This document shows positions 15,028 to 23,997 of a stretch of 44,709 nt of DNA, piece after piece (position 1 is the stretch's first letter; each line of letters opens with the position of its first letter). Origin of the DNA: Azospirillum sp. 47_25. Its GTDB lineage: Bacteria; Pseudomonadota; Alphaproteobacteria; RF32; CAG-239. Position numbers and translations under genes: made by a program. The stretch covers positions 6,594 to 51,302 of the forward strand of contig MNTU01000047.1 in NCBI GenBank assembly GCA_001917125.1. Direction: 5' to 3'. Below the pieces are notes generated by a model. That model saw only the letters and a program-made list of their open reading frames with translations, ran no database searches and was not told the origin of the DNA.

Positions 15028-15615
15028 ATGGAAATGGTTGATTTTTATATTTTTCGACACGGCGAAACGGATATTAACAAACAAAAGCGCTGGCAGGGTT
15101 CCGGAACAGATGTGGATTTAAATGAGACCGGACGGGCGCAGGCGGCTTGTCTGTTTGACAAGCTGAAGGACAAAAAGTTGGAAATTATTTATTCTTCACC
15201 ACTCATCCGTGCTTATCATACGGCGCAAATTGCCGCAAAGCCTTTGGGAATAGAAGTGGTTAAATTTCCCGATTTGCGGGAGTGTCATTACGGGGTGGCC
15301 GAGGGAATGACGTTTGATGATGTTAATCGGCTTTATAAGGAAGTCGGTGAAGCGGTTTTTAATCCGGGACAAGATAAACTTGACGTCCGTTTTCCTCAGG
15401 GGGAGAGCATCGGGGAAGTGCGGGAGCGCGTGTTGACTGCGATGCGGACGATTGCCGGAGAAGGTTATCGGCGTGTCGGGCTGGCCATTCACGGCGGCAC
15501 GATGAGCAACCTGCTCGGTTATTTTGGGGTAGAAAAGCCCAAAGTTCCCAATTGCGGCTGTATTCATGCGGTTTATGATCATGGAGAGTTTCGGCTGGCC
15601 GGCAATGTTTTTTAG
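15028..15615 (+). CDS. histidine phosphatase (phosphoglycerate mutase-like)
   Basis: About 195 residues. The signature FRHGETD with the phospho-accepting His lies near the N-terminus; an IYSSPLIRAYHTA segment carries the second Arg, followed by RECHYGVAEG and the late catalytic His in AIHGGTMSNL. This is the branch-2-like/PGM superfamily fold, cytoplasmic; the substrate (phosphosugar, nucleotide or cobalamin-type) is not predictable. Starts at 14998, 15028 or 15034 are possible; 15028 is chosen because family members begin just before the RHG strand and GGAA lies upstream. It ends at a good terminator. Confidence 0.82.
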   Translation: MEMVDFYIFRHGETDINKQKRWQGSGTDVDLNETGRAQAACLFDKLKDKKLEIIYSSPLIRAYHTAQIAAKPLGIEVVKFPDLRECHYGVAEGMTFDDVNRLYKEVGEAVFNPGQDKLDVRFPQGESIGEVRERVLTAMRTIAGEGYRRVGLAIHGGTMSNLLGYFGVEKPKVPNCGCIHAVYDHGEFRLAGNVF

Positions 15616-15629
15616 ATTTTAGAGAGAGA

Positions 15630-15662
15630 AAACACCCCTTGGCTTAAGCTGAGGGGTTTTTT
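15630..15662 (+). terminator. intrinsic terminator
   Basis: ACACCCCT...AGGGGTTT stem with an inner CTT/AAG-type extension and a T6 run, 15 bases after the phosphatase stop. Confidence 0.8.
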
Positions 15663-15716
15663 ATATCCAATGGCTGGGGCAGAATAGAAAAAAAGAAAAA
15701 GGTGTTTTATTATATA

Positions 15717-15745
15717 TTGACTAATTTTGTAAATTATGTTAATTT
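15717..15745 (+). promoter_or_regulatory. putative promoter of the Cys-rich protein genes
   Basis: TTGACT (15717-15722), 17-base spacer, TAATTT (15740-15745), 33 bases before the ATG at 15778. Confidence 0.5.
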
Positions 15746-15777
15746 GGAGGTGAGCTTTGATTTAGTTATAGAGGTGT

Positions 15778-16830
15778 ATGATGAGAAGTATTCTCCTTAG
15801 AGCATTTTTAATGTTCATACCGTATTCCGCTTCGGCGTATGGTGTGAGTCTTGATTCTTCCATCTCAGCCACCCGTCTCATAGATATGACTCAAAACCAA
15901 GCCTTTAAATCAGAGCTTCAGGTTGCACCGTTGCTGGTGCAGCCTGTTTATTCTTTAAAGGGATTTCAACGTGAGGCAAGAGTCCGCTTTATTACTGACG
16001 GAACTGTACGGACGGATTTTGGCAATCAGGATTTCAGTATTGCGGAGAGCTGTGCTTCGCTGGGATATAAGGTAAAAGCTTCCAGCTGTGCCTCGGGAAC
16101 GTATGCGGGAAAAAGGTGCCCCTACGGAGATGAATATGTCGATAAATGTTATGGGGCGACCGATTGGTGTAAAAATAACGGTTATGCTGTGACTGCCTGT
16201 GCACTGCCGGCGTATCCGGCGGAGGCTTGTCCCTATGACGGTAAATATTTTAAAAAATGCCAGAAAGACAACGGGCGAGCCTGTGAAGATAACGAGTATT
16301 ATGTGAGTTGCCCGACCGGAAAGGTAACCGATGAAACGGTTATTTGCCCTTATGACGGCAGTTATAAGGGATGTGTCTGCAACCCCTGTGAGGGGTATGA
16401 TTATACGGCAGCCGAGGCGAATGCACAGGGATATCATGCGTCAACCTTGGTTTGCAACAGTTGCGGCACAATAAAATATAAACGGGTTGAAAACAGCTGC
16501 AACAGCTATAAAGAATGCACTTACGGCGGTGAAGGAACGGACAGTTGCTGGCGCGGAGAAACGCATTTGTTTAAAACCTGCAAGGCCGAGGGGTGCGAAA
16601 ACAAGTGCAAATTGACCGTATGTCCGGAAGGGCGTTTTTGTGAATATGAGGCCTGCTCTCAAAAATGGTGTGATTTGGGGTGTAATGTCGGAACAACGGA
16701 TTTGGAAACTTTGTGTACGCGTCCGGAAACAGACTGCAAAAAGCTGGGGTATTTTCGCACGGCTAAAGAATGCGGCAACAGTTATCGATTGGCGTGTCCG
16801 TTTAACAAAGATATTTTCCATTGCTTTTAA
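15778..16830 (+). CDS. secreted Cys-rich repeat protein, 350 aa
   Basis: A signal peptide (residues 1-20, ending SASA) precedes about 70 residues without Cys and then a region (92-349) with 32 Cys. At least four units follow the pattern Cys, x-x-x-G-Y or similar, Cys, Cys-Pro-Tyr/Phe, Cys: about 92-124, 131-161, 169-199 and 320-349. Motifs CPYDGKY, CPYDGSY and CPFNKD recur. This looks like a disulfide-rich extracellular or periplasmic protein; no named family is recognised. It starts just after a putative promoter and is 11 bases upstream of a second protein that begins with the same unit, so the two form an operon. Confidence 0.72.
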   Translation: MMRSILLRAFLMFIPYSASAYGVSLDSSISATRLIDMTQNQAFKSELQVAPLLVQPVYSLKGFQREARVRFITDGTVRTDFGNQDFSIAESCASLGYKVKASSCASGTYAGKRCPYGDEYVDKCYGATDWCKNNGYAVTACALPAYPAEACPYDGKYFKKCQKDNGRACEDNEYYVSCPTGKVTDETVICPYDGSYKGCVCNPCEGYDYTAAEANAQGYHASTLVCNSCGTIKYKRVENSCNSYKECTYGGEGTDSCWRGETHLFKTCKAEGCENKCKLTVCPEGRFCEYEACSQKWCDLGCNVGTTDLETLCTRPETDCKKLGYFRTAKECGNSYRLACPFNKDIFHCF

Positions 16831-16841
16831 GGAGAGAAAAA

Positions 16842-18164
16842 ATGAAAAAGATGCAGATGAGATTAATGTCAGGAGTTGCAACGGTTTTGTTTCCGCTTTT
16901 CTCTTCTCATGCGCAGGTTTGTACGCCGACGCCCGATTGTGCGACAATGGGGTATAATAAGACGGAAGAACAGTGCGTCGGTTTGAGCGTGGTGCGGTGT
17001 CCGTATGATATAAATAAGTTATTTTGTACCGACGGCCAGACCGGCGGTGATGTTAATGTCGGCGATATTTTGTATTCGGACGGTTCAACCAGCTCTTTGC
17101 TGATTTCCAACAAAGTGCCAATCGGGGTTGTTTTTTATGTAACGAATTCCCGCAAGGATATATTAGCCGTGGCTTTGCAGGACGGAGACCGGAGCGTGTT
17201 TGAAAGTACCAGTTACGGCGGTACCCAATATTTTGCGATGAATATGGCTATTACGGCTCAGACAAAAATATATGAAGATGAGAATTCGGCGATTGAAGAT
17301 ATGGACGGTAAGACATCCGTTGATGAAATATTGAAAAATGCTTCTCTCGGAAGCAACTATCTTTATGAACGGGTTAAAAATTATAAGACGGTGGGAACAA
17401 ATCGGGCAAACTGGTTTATTCCTTCGGCCGGACAACTGAAAAAGCTGTTGGATAATATGTTTGCCGTTAATACGACGTTGGGAAAGATTTCAACGGCCAA
17501 AATTATGTCGGGAAATTACATTTCTTCCACTTTTGGCGGATGTACTTACGGTGTTAATAAAGGCAGTAATGCCAAGTATTATTACTGCAATTCTGACGGG
17601 GGTGATTATCATTCTGAAAATCCCGGGTGCTTCTGGAGCGGCAAAAGCGATGCCATAACGACAGCCCTGTCGAAACTTTGTTCTAAACACGGAAGTTCCA
17701 GTTATGACTATGACAGCGGTTCTATTACCGGCGGTTTTTATTTTGTTATCAGGGATACGGTCAATTATCGTCCGATCATCAATGTCGGCAATATCGGAGC
17801 GGCCTGTGAAGCCAAGTGTTCCGACAGCAACGCTCAGCGAAATAAATGTTCGGCCGACTATTATCAGGTGGAATCCGGTGATGATGGCTGCGGCGGCGTT
17901 TGTTATCGTTGTTATAAAGGAAAGTCTTATTATACGACGAGTGCTTGCACCGGGTGTACGCAAAATGAACGCTGGGGTGACTGGCGGATGCAATATACCA
18001 CGGAATCCTGTTGTGATTATAAAACCGGCGGAAGCGATTGCTACACCAGCACATCAGAAACCGGCGCCGGAGACGGCAGCTATGATACCTGTCAGGATAT
18101 GTGCGGACGAAGCAGCGAGAGTTCCGGCAGTAACGGTTATTGTGCCGAGGTTACGGCTAAATAA
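16842..18164 (+). CDS. secreted protein: Cys-rich unit, DUF1566-like middle, Cys-rich tail
   Basis: From the ATG at 16842 (AAGGAGAG upstream) the product is 440 aa with a signal peptide ending near SSHA-Q. Residues 33-62 are one Cys-Gly-Tyr/CPYD unit like those of the preceding gene. Residues about 70-310 contain GDILYSDGSTSS, KVPIGVVFYV, WFIPSAGQLKKL and a Trp/Gly-rich end, a layout that recalls DUF1566/Lcl-type surface-protein domains. The last 130 residues hold many Cys and Ser/Thr/Gly. It probably functions at the cell surface. A bidirectional terminator follows. Function unknown. Confidence 0.72.
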   Translation: MKKMQMRLMSGVATVLFPLFSSHAQVCTPTPDCATMGYNKTEEQCVGLSVVRCPYDINKLFCTDGQTGGDVNVGDILYSDGSTSSLLISNKVPIGVVFYVTNSRKDILAVALQDGDRSVFESTSYGGTQYFAMNMAITAQTKIYEDENSAIEDMDGKTSVDEILKNASLGSNYLYERVKNYKTVGTNRANWFIPSAGQLKKLLDNMFAVNTTLGKISTAKIMSGNYISSTFGGCTYGVNKGSNAKYYYCNSDGGDYHSENPGCFWSGKSDAITTALSKLCSKHGSSSYDYDSGSITGGFYFVIRDTVNYRPIINVGNIGAACEAKCSDSNAQRNKCSADYYQVESGDDGCGGVCYRCYKGKSYYTTSACTGCTQNERWGDWRMQYTTESCCDYKTGGSDCYTSTSETGAGDGSYDTCQDMCGRSSESSGSNGYCAEVTAK

Positions 18165-18198
18165 AAAAAATCCCCTTCGTTCGGAAGGGGATTTTTTT
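18165..18198. terminator. bidirectional intrinsic terminator
   Basis: AAATCCCCTTC / GAAGGGGATTT type stem with a GTTC loop and A/T tracts on both sides, serving the convergent genes ending at 18164 and 18197. Confidence 0.88.
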
Positions 18199-18856
18199 AG
18201 CGGTAGGATGGTTCAACATGAATGACAACGCGGCGGTTTTTTATCCGATTTTGCGGGATCGGTTCGCCAAACGGGTCGCGGTTGGGATATTTTGGCGAGA
18301 CATCATACAAGCCGGCCGTACGCAGTCTGACGCGGTTTATGCCGCGGCTTTCCAGAAAACGGGCAACCGATGCGGCGCGGGCGGATGAAAGTTCCCAGTT
18401 GGACGGGTATTGCGCGCTGGAAAAATGTTCGTCGCTGGTATGGCCCTCAATGTTAAAAATGAATTTGTTATATCTTTCCGACTGCAGGGTGGCGGCAATG
18501 CGTTTAAGTGTGGGCAGAGCTTCTTTTTTGATTTCGGCCGAGCCGTAATCAAACAGGGTGTCTCCCTCAAATTCAAGGACGATTCCCTGAGCATCGGTTC
18601 CGAGCGCAACTTTGTCTTCGGCTTCCATAGACTGGATATCGTCACTGAGCTCAACCATCATCATTTCAATCGGACGAGGCTGGTTTTCCTGTTTGCCGAC
18701 ACCTTCGTTAAGGCCGGCCTGGATTTGTTCATATTTGGCGGCATCGGGCGTTGAAGCGGCCAGCATCATGACGAAGAAACACAGCAGCAGCGTAACCATG
18801 TCGCCGTAAGTGGACATCCAGTCTTCGTCAATTTTTTCTGCGGCTTTCTTTTTCAT
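18197..18856 (-). CDS. motB: flagellar motor protein MotB
   Basis: A 219-residue stator protein. One N-terminal membrane helix follows the basic start; TYGDMVTLLLCFFV contains Asp19, the likely ion-channel Asp. A linker/plug region leads to an OmpA-like peptidoglycan-binding domain (about 85-215) with NIEGHTSDE, LSSARAASVARFL and NRRVVIHV. With MotA it forms the proton-driven stator anchored to peptidoglycan. It lies 18 bases after motA on the same strand. Confidence 0.93.
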   Translation of the reverse strand: MKKKAAEKIDEDWMSTYGDMVTLLLCFFVMMLAASTPDAAKYEQIQAGLNEGVGKQENQPRPIEMMMVELSDDIQSMEAEDKVALGTDAQGIVLEFEGDTLFDYGSAEIKKEALPTLKRIAATLQSERYNKFIFNIEGHTSDEHFSSAQYPSNWELSSARAASVARFLESRGINRVRLRTAGLYDVSPKYPNRDPFGEPIPQNRIKNRRVVIHVEPSYR

Positions 18857-18874
18857 TGATAAAACTCCAAAGTT

Positions 18875-19687
18875 TTATTGGGCCGGCGTGTTGTTCATAT
18901 CGCGGTCGATTAAGAACTGTTCCCGGGTGTCAACAAAGGAATTGATTTTGTCCTGAATATAGCGCGGACTTTTACGTTCGGCGAGGAGAACCAGGCCTTC
19001 CATCTGGAGATTGTTTTTGAATAAGGTGACATCGTTGCGCGCAGCCGCTTTGGTAGCCATCGGGATGAAGACGATACGCGCCAGAATAATACCGTAGAAA
19101 GTCGTAACCAAAGCAACAGCCATACTCGGTCCGATTGCCGAAGGATCGCCGGCCATGTTGCCGAGCATGATAATCAGGCCGATAAGGGTTCCCAGCATAC
19201 CGAAAGCAGGGGCATCGCCGCCGAGTTTCATTAAAACGTCGGTCATGCGTTTGTTGCGTTCGGCCTGAGATTCCAGCATATGTTCGAGAATTTGTTTGAT
19301 TTCGGCGCCGGTATAACCGGTAACGACCAAATCTGCGCCGTAGGCGAGAAAGGCGTTTTCGTTGCGCAAATCGTCGGTTACTTCATTTTCGAGGCCTTGT
19401 AATCCGTTTTTCTGGATAATATAAGCCCAGCGGACGATACGGCCGACTTCGTCTTTCAGCGAATTTTCGGAATCCTTGTGTTTTCTGAAAGTGCTGAGCG
19501 CCATTTTTAAGCCGGCGACGGCATTTTTGGCTTCATAAGAAATGAAAGAGGCTACGAACGTACCGCCAACGACAATGATAATACTCGGGATGTCTATGAA
19601 AGCCATCGGTTTGTCGGTTGCCGACATAATGGAACCGATAACGACAACAAAACCGGCAATAAAAGCTATAAGACTCCCCATAGACAT
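18875..19687 (-). CDS. motA: flagellar motor protein MotA
   Basis: A 270-residue inner-membrane protein of the MotA/PomA family: two N-terminal helices, a cytoplasmic loop (about 60-150) with charged residues that contact the rotor, and two C-terminal helices with DAPAFGMLGTLIGLIIML and SMAVALVTTFYGIILA. GGGGAT lies eight bases before the ATG. It forms the stator channel with the adjacent MotB. Motility genes flgFGAH are elsewhere in the window, so the cell is flagellated. Confidence 0.94.
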   Translation of the reverse strand: MSMGSLIAFIAGFVVVIGSIMSATDKPMAFIDIPSIIIVVGGTFVASFISYEAKNAVAGLKMALSTFRKHKDSENSLKDEVGRIVRWAYIIQKNGLQGLENEVTDDLRNENAFLAYGADLVVTGYTGAEIKQILEHMLESQAERNKRMTDVLMKLGGDAPAFGMLGTLIGLIIMLGNMAGDPSAIGPSMAVALVTTFYGIILARIVFIPMATKAAARNDVTLFKNNLQMEGLVLLAERKSPRYIQDKINSFVDTREQFLIDRDMNNTPAQ

Positions 19688-19757
19688 TTTTTCAAATCCC
19701 CTAAATTAAACTTACTCAGACTAAATTAACACAGAATTGGTTAATAATTTACAAAGT

Positions 19758-20273
19758 CTATTTCTTACCGGTGGCTTTAACATAAGCAACAGCGGCGTGT
19801 TCTTCGCAGTAAGTCTGCCCGATTTTGATTTTGCGGCCGCAGAAATGAAAGTTTTCGTCTTTGGGGTCGCCGATCGGCCAGCGGCAAGTGTGGTTGTCCA
19901 AGTCGGTGAGCATGGTTTTATGTTTGCCTTTGGGATGTTCGACATGAACGGAATTTCGAATGGTTTCAATCCGTTCCCGCAGAGCTTCCGGATCAGGCTC
20001 TGCCGCGGGTTTCGGTGCGGGAGCAACGGTTTTGTGCTCTTTTTCTTTCGGCGCGGGTTCGGCTTTGGCGGTTTTGGCGGCCGGAATTTCGGCGGTATCT
20101 TCGCCGCTGTCTTTTTTCTTGATCGGAGACGGACGGGCAGGGAGCTGCAGACGGTGAACCTTTCCGACGATGGAGTTTTTGGAAACGTTCAGGCGTTTGC
20201 CTATTTCACCGGTAGTTAAGCCTTCGTCCCACATTTTTTTCAGGTCTTCGACCATTTGCTCAGTCCATGCCAT
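19758..20273 (-). CDS. gcrA: GcrA-family cell-cycle regulator
   Basis: 171 residues from the ATG at 20273, chosen because AAGGAG lies at proper spacing and GcrA proteins start with the MAWTEQMVE type sequence seen here. Residues 1-45 form the helix-turn-helix (GLTTGEIGKRLNVSKNSIVGKVHRL); an Ala/Pro/Lys-rich linker follows; the C-terminal part has the conserved TCRWPIGDP, FHFCGRK and YCEEH segments. GcrA binds sigma-70 and activates promoters with CcrM-methylated GANTC sites in Alphaproteobacteria. A GAGTC lies about 60 bases upstream of its own start. Confidence 0.95.
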   Translation of the reverse strand: MAWTEQMVEDLKKMWDEGLTTGEIGKRLNVSKNSIVGKVHRLQLPARPSPIKKKDSGEDTAEIPAAKTAKAEPAPKEKEHKTVAPAPKPAAEPDPEALRERIETIRNSVHVEHPKGKHKTMLTDLDNHTCRWPIGDPKDENFHFCGRKIKIGQTYCEEHAAVAYVKATGKK

Positions 20274-20427
20274 AACAAATCTCCTTAAACAATTGAGCCT
20301 GTAATCTATCTGATGCAATATTAGGAGAATATTATTCCCGAGTCTAGCAATAATCTTATTTTATCACTTTTTTTTTGTGCTTTTATGGATTATATTAGCG
20401 GCAAAACATGTGAGCAAAGGAGCAAAA

Positions 20428-21879
20428 ATGACAAGTTCGACAGTGAAACTTCTGATGGCGGCCGGTATCGCGGGCGCCGCAATGCCGCAAAATCTTTCTG
20501 CCAAGGAAATTATTCTGGAAGGCGGAGACAATGCGGCGGTGGCGGTCAGCATTTACAACAATGATCTGGCCTTTGTACGCGACAGCCGTACTGCAGCTTT
20601 GAATGCCGGACGCAATTCGGTGGCTTTTAAGGGCGTGGCCGAAAAAATCATGCCGGAGACCGCTATGCTGACGGGCAGCCAAATCAGCGTGATTGAGCAG
20701 AATTACAATTACAATCTGCTGACGCCGGTGAATATTGTGAACGAATCTGTCGGCAAAACGGTTAAAACCGCTTTGTATGATGAAAAAACGGGTACGACCG
20801 TGTTTGACCAGGCCAAGATTTTGGACAGCAATTACGGCAATCCGATATTGCAGTTCAGTTACGGCATTGAGACGCATTTCCCGGGTCGGCTGATTTTTGA
20901 CAGTCTGCCGGAGAATCTGACATCAAAACCGACCCTGTCGGCCGATTTGGAAGCCGGACAGGCCGGAGACAACAGGCTGGAACTGGCTTATCTGACCCGC
21001 GGACTGAGCTGGAAAGCCGATTATGTGGCAGACATTACCGGTGCGGACAGTCTGAATCTTAAGGGGTGGATTACGCTGACCAATGAATCGGGTGCCGATT
21101 ATAAAAATGCTCTGGTGCAGCTGGTGGCCGGGAATGTTAATCTGGTAAGCCAGGTTCAGCCGCGGGCGATGCCGATGATGTATGCGGCAAAAATGGTTCG
21201 CAATGCGGAAATGGCAATGGCCGACAGTGCGGCGGGAACTCCGGCGCAGGAAGCTCTGGCCGATTATTACATCTATACGCTGCCGTTCAAAACCACAATT
21301 ACCGACAAACAGTCCAAGCAGGTTTCGCTGCTGAGCAAGGATGATGTCAAATTTGCCAGAGAATACCGGTTGACTTCTCCACTTTATTTGTGGCCGAATA
21401 TGCGGGAGAGCGAGTTTGTCCGCCAGAATCCCGACGTCATTTTTAAATTGACGAATGACAAAGCTTCCAATTTGGGCGAACCGCTGCCGAAAGGCGTGGT
21501 CCGTTTTTATGAAAACGATAAAAGCGGCAAAGTTCAGTTCTTGGGCGAAAGCAGCCTGAAGCAATTGGCGGCGGGCGACAATGCAGAGCTGAAAATCGGC
21601 CAGTCGTTTGATATTGCGGTCAAAGGAAAGGTGACCGGCGTTAAAAGCATTGCCAAAAATATTTCCGAGGCAGATGCGGAAATTAAATTCAATAATGCCA
21701 AAGACAAAGCCGAAACGGTGGTTTTTGAGCAAGGGTTCAACAGCAACTGGGAAGTTGTCGGCGAAAGCCTGAAGCATGAAAAGAAAAACGCTTCGACTGC
21801 GGTCTGGAAAGTGAGTGTTCCGGCCAAGGGACAAGCCGTCTTAACTTATAAGGTCAGACTGACAGGTGACAATAACTAA
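20428..21879 (+). CDS. DUF4139-type exported protein
   Basis: 483 residues from the ATG at 20428, supported by AAGGAGC; a frame open from 20377 lacks one. A signal peptide (about residues 1-25, ending LSAKE) is followed by a beta-rich region; YNNDLAFVRDSR, YLTRGLSWKADYVADI and LKGWITLTNESGADYKNA are typical of DUF4139 proteins. The C-terminal half holds repeated beta strands. Probably periplasmic; family function is unknown. Its stop overlaps the start of the next gene, so the two are translationally coupled. Confidence 0.8.
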   Translation: MTSSTVKLLMAAGIAGAAMPQNLSAKEIILEGGDNAAVAVSIYNNDLAFVRDSRTAALNAGRNSVAFKGVAEKIMPETAMLTGSQISVIEQNYNYNLLTPVNIVNESVGKTVKTALYDEKTGTTVFDQAKILDSNYGNPILQFSYGIETHFPGRLIFDSLPENLTSKPTLSADLEAGQAGDNRLELAYLTRGLSWKADYVADITGADSLNLKGWITLTNESGADYKNALVQLVAGNVNLVSQVQPRAMPMMYAAKMVRNAEMAMADSAAGTPAQEALADYYIYTLPFKTTITDKQSKQVSLLSKDDVKFAREYRLTSPLYLWPNMRESEFVRQNPDVIFKLTNDKASNLGEPLPKGVVRFYENDKSGKVQFLGESSLKQLAAGDNAELKIGQSFDIAVKGKVTGVKSIAKNISEADAEIKFNNAKDKAETVVFEQGFNSNWEVVGESLKHEKKNASTAVWKVSVPAKGQAVLTYKVRLTGDNN

Positions 21880-23128
21880 AAAACTGGCTGCTTTGCTGTC
21901 CGGGGTGGTTTTGTCGGCCGGAATTTTTCGGGTCGTGCAGGCTTCTCCGGCAGATTATGCGGCATATTTCAAAGTCGATTTAAACGAGCCTCTGCCGAAA
22001 TATGCGGATTTGGAGCGCAAATATCTGGTGGAAAACGCCCGTTATAACCGGCGTTACGATTATCACTGGGACATCGGCAACCTGTTTGACAGCCTGTTCA
22101 GGGTGACGATTACCGATTACGGCTCTACCGAGCGGCGTCTGCGGAATGAGCATGAACAGGATCTGCTTGATATTCTGTCAATGATTCCGCCGGAATATTA
22201 CCAGTACATCGGCCCTTATCTGCATACGGTGCCGAATATGCCGGAGAAAGCTCTGAATATGCCGGGAATTAAAGAAACCAAAAACAAATTTCCGACGCGA
22301 ATCGCTCCGCAACTGGCCGATATTGAAGATTTGGAGTTTTTGTCACCGTATCTGTATTATCTGCTGATGCCGGAAATGTGGCCGGAAAACCGCCGAAGTC
22401 CGGAACGTCCGGTTATGCGCAAGGCGGCGCCGAAAGTACCGTATGACGGGGACTTCTATGCCCGAATCAGAGAACTGGTGCCGGCGGACGAGTTTGTTCC
22501 CGGAGCCAAACCCGAAGTTAAAACCGGAGCCAGCGACCTGCGCACGATAAATCCGGACATCAACAGCCCGCTGACCAGTGCCGATATTAAGGCTTTTGCC
22601 CGGACGCTGCCGAAAGTGCGGGAGATTGCCCCGGACAGCCCGCGCATGGCGCGAATTTACAATGCCGGAAGTTTTCTTGACCGCTGGGAGCAGGAAAACG
22701 GCAAGGGGCTGACCGTCAATATGCTGAAAGACATGGTTAATCCCTGCCAGCGTCTGGTGCAAAAACTGCGGATGGCCGGTATGGAACTGCAGCTGCGGAT
22801 GGCGGTCGGCGGCGAGGGCTTTACCCCCGAGAGCTGGGCTTATACCTGTGACAAGACGATCAAGGCTTATCGGATGGGAATGATGCGTTCGTCAACGCTG
22901 GCCAGCCTGAAAGCTTTCCGGGACGGCGCTTATAACCGGTATCTTGAAGAAAATCTGGGCGGCCGCAAGGCAGCTTTGCAGTTTCAGACCATGCAGACGC
23001 TGGTGGAAATGTATCGTGCGCCGCTGAATGATATTCTGGAAGCGCGGAAAAACCGCAAACTGCTGAAAAAGGAATTTGAGGCCGGAAAATACCGGATTTT
23101 GGGGCAGCCGGTTGCCGTTTTGAACTGA
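21866..23128 (+). CDS. hypothetical exported protein, 420 aa
   Basis: Begins with a GTG that overlaps the end of the DUF4139 gene by 14 bases. Signal peptide about 1-27 (ending VVQAS). The rest is rich in Pro, Arg, Tyr and Met, with no recognised domain; one conserved-looking pair of Cys lies in NPCQRLV and YTCDKTI. The C-terminal third is helical and charged. Coupling to the DUF4139 gene suggests a shared envelope role. Function unknown. Confidence 0.7.
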   Translation: MTITKKLAALLSGVVLSAGIFRVVQASPADYAAYFKVDLNEPLPKYADLERKYLVENARYNRRYDYHWDIGNLFDSLFRVTITDYGSTERRLRNEHEQDLLDILSMIPPEYYQYIGPYLHTVPNMPEKALNMPGIKETKNKFPTRIAPQLADIEDLEFLSPYLYYLLMPEMWPENRRSPERPVMRKAAPKVPYDGDFYARIRELVPADEFVPGAKPEVKTGASDLRTINPDINSPLTSADIKAFARTLPKVREIAPDSPRMARIYNAGSFLDRWEQENGKGLTVNMLKDMVNPCQRLVQKLRMAGMELQLRMAVGGEGFTPESWAYTCDKTIKAYRMGMMRSSTLASLKAFRDGAYNRYLEENLGGRKAALQFQTMQTLVEMYRAPLNDILEARKNRKLLKKEFEAGKYRILGQPVAVLN

Positions 23129-23155
23129 CGGCACGCTTTTTTTTGCATTTTGTTA

Positions 23156-23184
23156 TTGCATTTCCGATTTTTAGTTAGTATAAA
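23156..23184 (+). promoter_or_regulatory. promoter of rpoZ
   Basis: TTGCAT (23156-23161), 17-base spacer, TATAAA (23179-23184), about 43 bases before the rpoZ ATG. Confidence 0.65.
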
Positions 23185-23226
23185 GCTAAAAAACATTCTT
23201 TAAATTTTTGATAGGATCATAAAGAA

Positions 23227-23715
23227 ATGGCTCGAGTTACTGTAGAAGACTGCGTTGATAAAATTCCTAACCGCTATGAACTGCTGATGGTTGCGGCCCA
23301 GCGTGCGAAAGATCTGGCTGCCGGAGCTCCGTTGACCGTTGCCCGCGACAATGATAAAAACTCGGTTGTCGCTTTGCGCGAAATTGCCGACGAAACGGTC
23401 AGCATTGAAGAACTGCAGAAGTCTTTGGTTATGGGGCTGCAGAAATATGTTGAGGTTGAAGAGCCCGAAGAAGAAGAAATGGAAATTATGGCGGCCGAGA
23501 AAGAACTGGCTGATCTGGACGATCAGTTCTCCGGTGTTCTGCTGGATACCGAGATGTCCGATTCAATGCAGGTTCACAGCGATGATGACGATGTGTTGGA
23601 TTTGGACGCTGCCGACGACGGCGATGCTGATTTGCCGCTTGATGAAGAAGACGGTTTGGAAGACGGCTTTGATTTGGGCGACGATCTCGGCGACGGGTTG
23701 GAAGACGAAGAATAA
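23227..23715 (+). CDS. rpoZ: RNA polymerase omega subunit with long acidic tail
   Basis: Residues 1-70 are the omega core: [34 protein letters not shown] and [11 protein letters not shown], which binds the beta-prime subunit and helps RNA polymerase assembly. At 162 aa the protein is much longer than the usual 90-130: residues about 78-162 are an Asp/Glu-rich tail (for example [18 protein letters not shown]). It has its own promoter and a strong terminator. It lies upstream of the Rel/SpoT gene, a common neighbourhood for rpoZ, with one small gene between. Confidence 0.93.
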   Translation: MARVTVEDCVDKIPNRYELLMVAAQRAKDLAAGAPLTVARDNDKNSVVALREIADETVSIEELQKSLVMGLQKYVEVEEPEEEEMEIMAAEKELADLDDQFSGVLLDTEMSDSMQVHSDDDDVLDLDAADDGDADLPLDEEDGLEDGFDLGDDLGDGLEDEE

Positions 23716-23736
23716 AAATAAAAAAATCCTGATTTG

Positions 23737-23766
23737 AAAGGCTGTTCCTTATGGACAGCCTTTTTA
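23737..23766 (+). terminator. intrinsic terminator of rpoZ
   Basis: AAAGGCTGT / ACAGCCTTT stem with a T-run, 21 bases after the stop. Confidence 0.87.
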
Positions 23767-23805
23767 TGTGTCTGTGACAAAAAAAACGGCAAGAATAAAA
23801 CATTA

Positions 23806-23834
23806 TTGACATATATTTAATTCTATGCTATATC
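23806..23834 (+). promoter_or_regulatory. promoter of the FHA-like gene
   Basis: TTGACA (23806-23811), 17-base spacer, TATATC (23829-23834). A start near 23841 leaves a leader of about 155 nt. Confidence 0.65.
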
Positions 23835-23840
23835 TGTATT

Positions 23841-23997
23841 TAGAATTATAAGTATATGTTTTACTATTTTGTTATTATTGACCAGCCTTCAAAGTTAAAT
23901 TTCGGATTGTTGTCTGAGGTTTATAAACGGAATTTCGGAATAACAAAAAGCAGTACTTATATTCTTTTCGAGTATAAACCATTAAATTTTTAACTTT
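23841..23997 (+). promoter_or_regulatory. structured 5' leader of the FHA-like gene
   Basis: Two nested stems: ATAAGTA (23848-23854) with TACTTAT (23954-23960), and TTTTGTTATT (23867-23876) with AATAACAAAA (23939-23948). The enclosed 62 bases hold weaker stems. The start codon follows without a Shine-Dalgarno. A riboswitch or protein-binding leader is possible; no known class recognised. Confidence 0.45.

Noticed and set aside
20330..20345. GcrA autoregulation through GAGTC
   Set aside because: Only one GANTC site is seen upstream of gcrA, which is not above chance.
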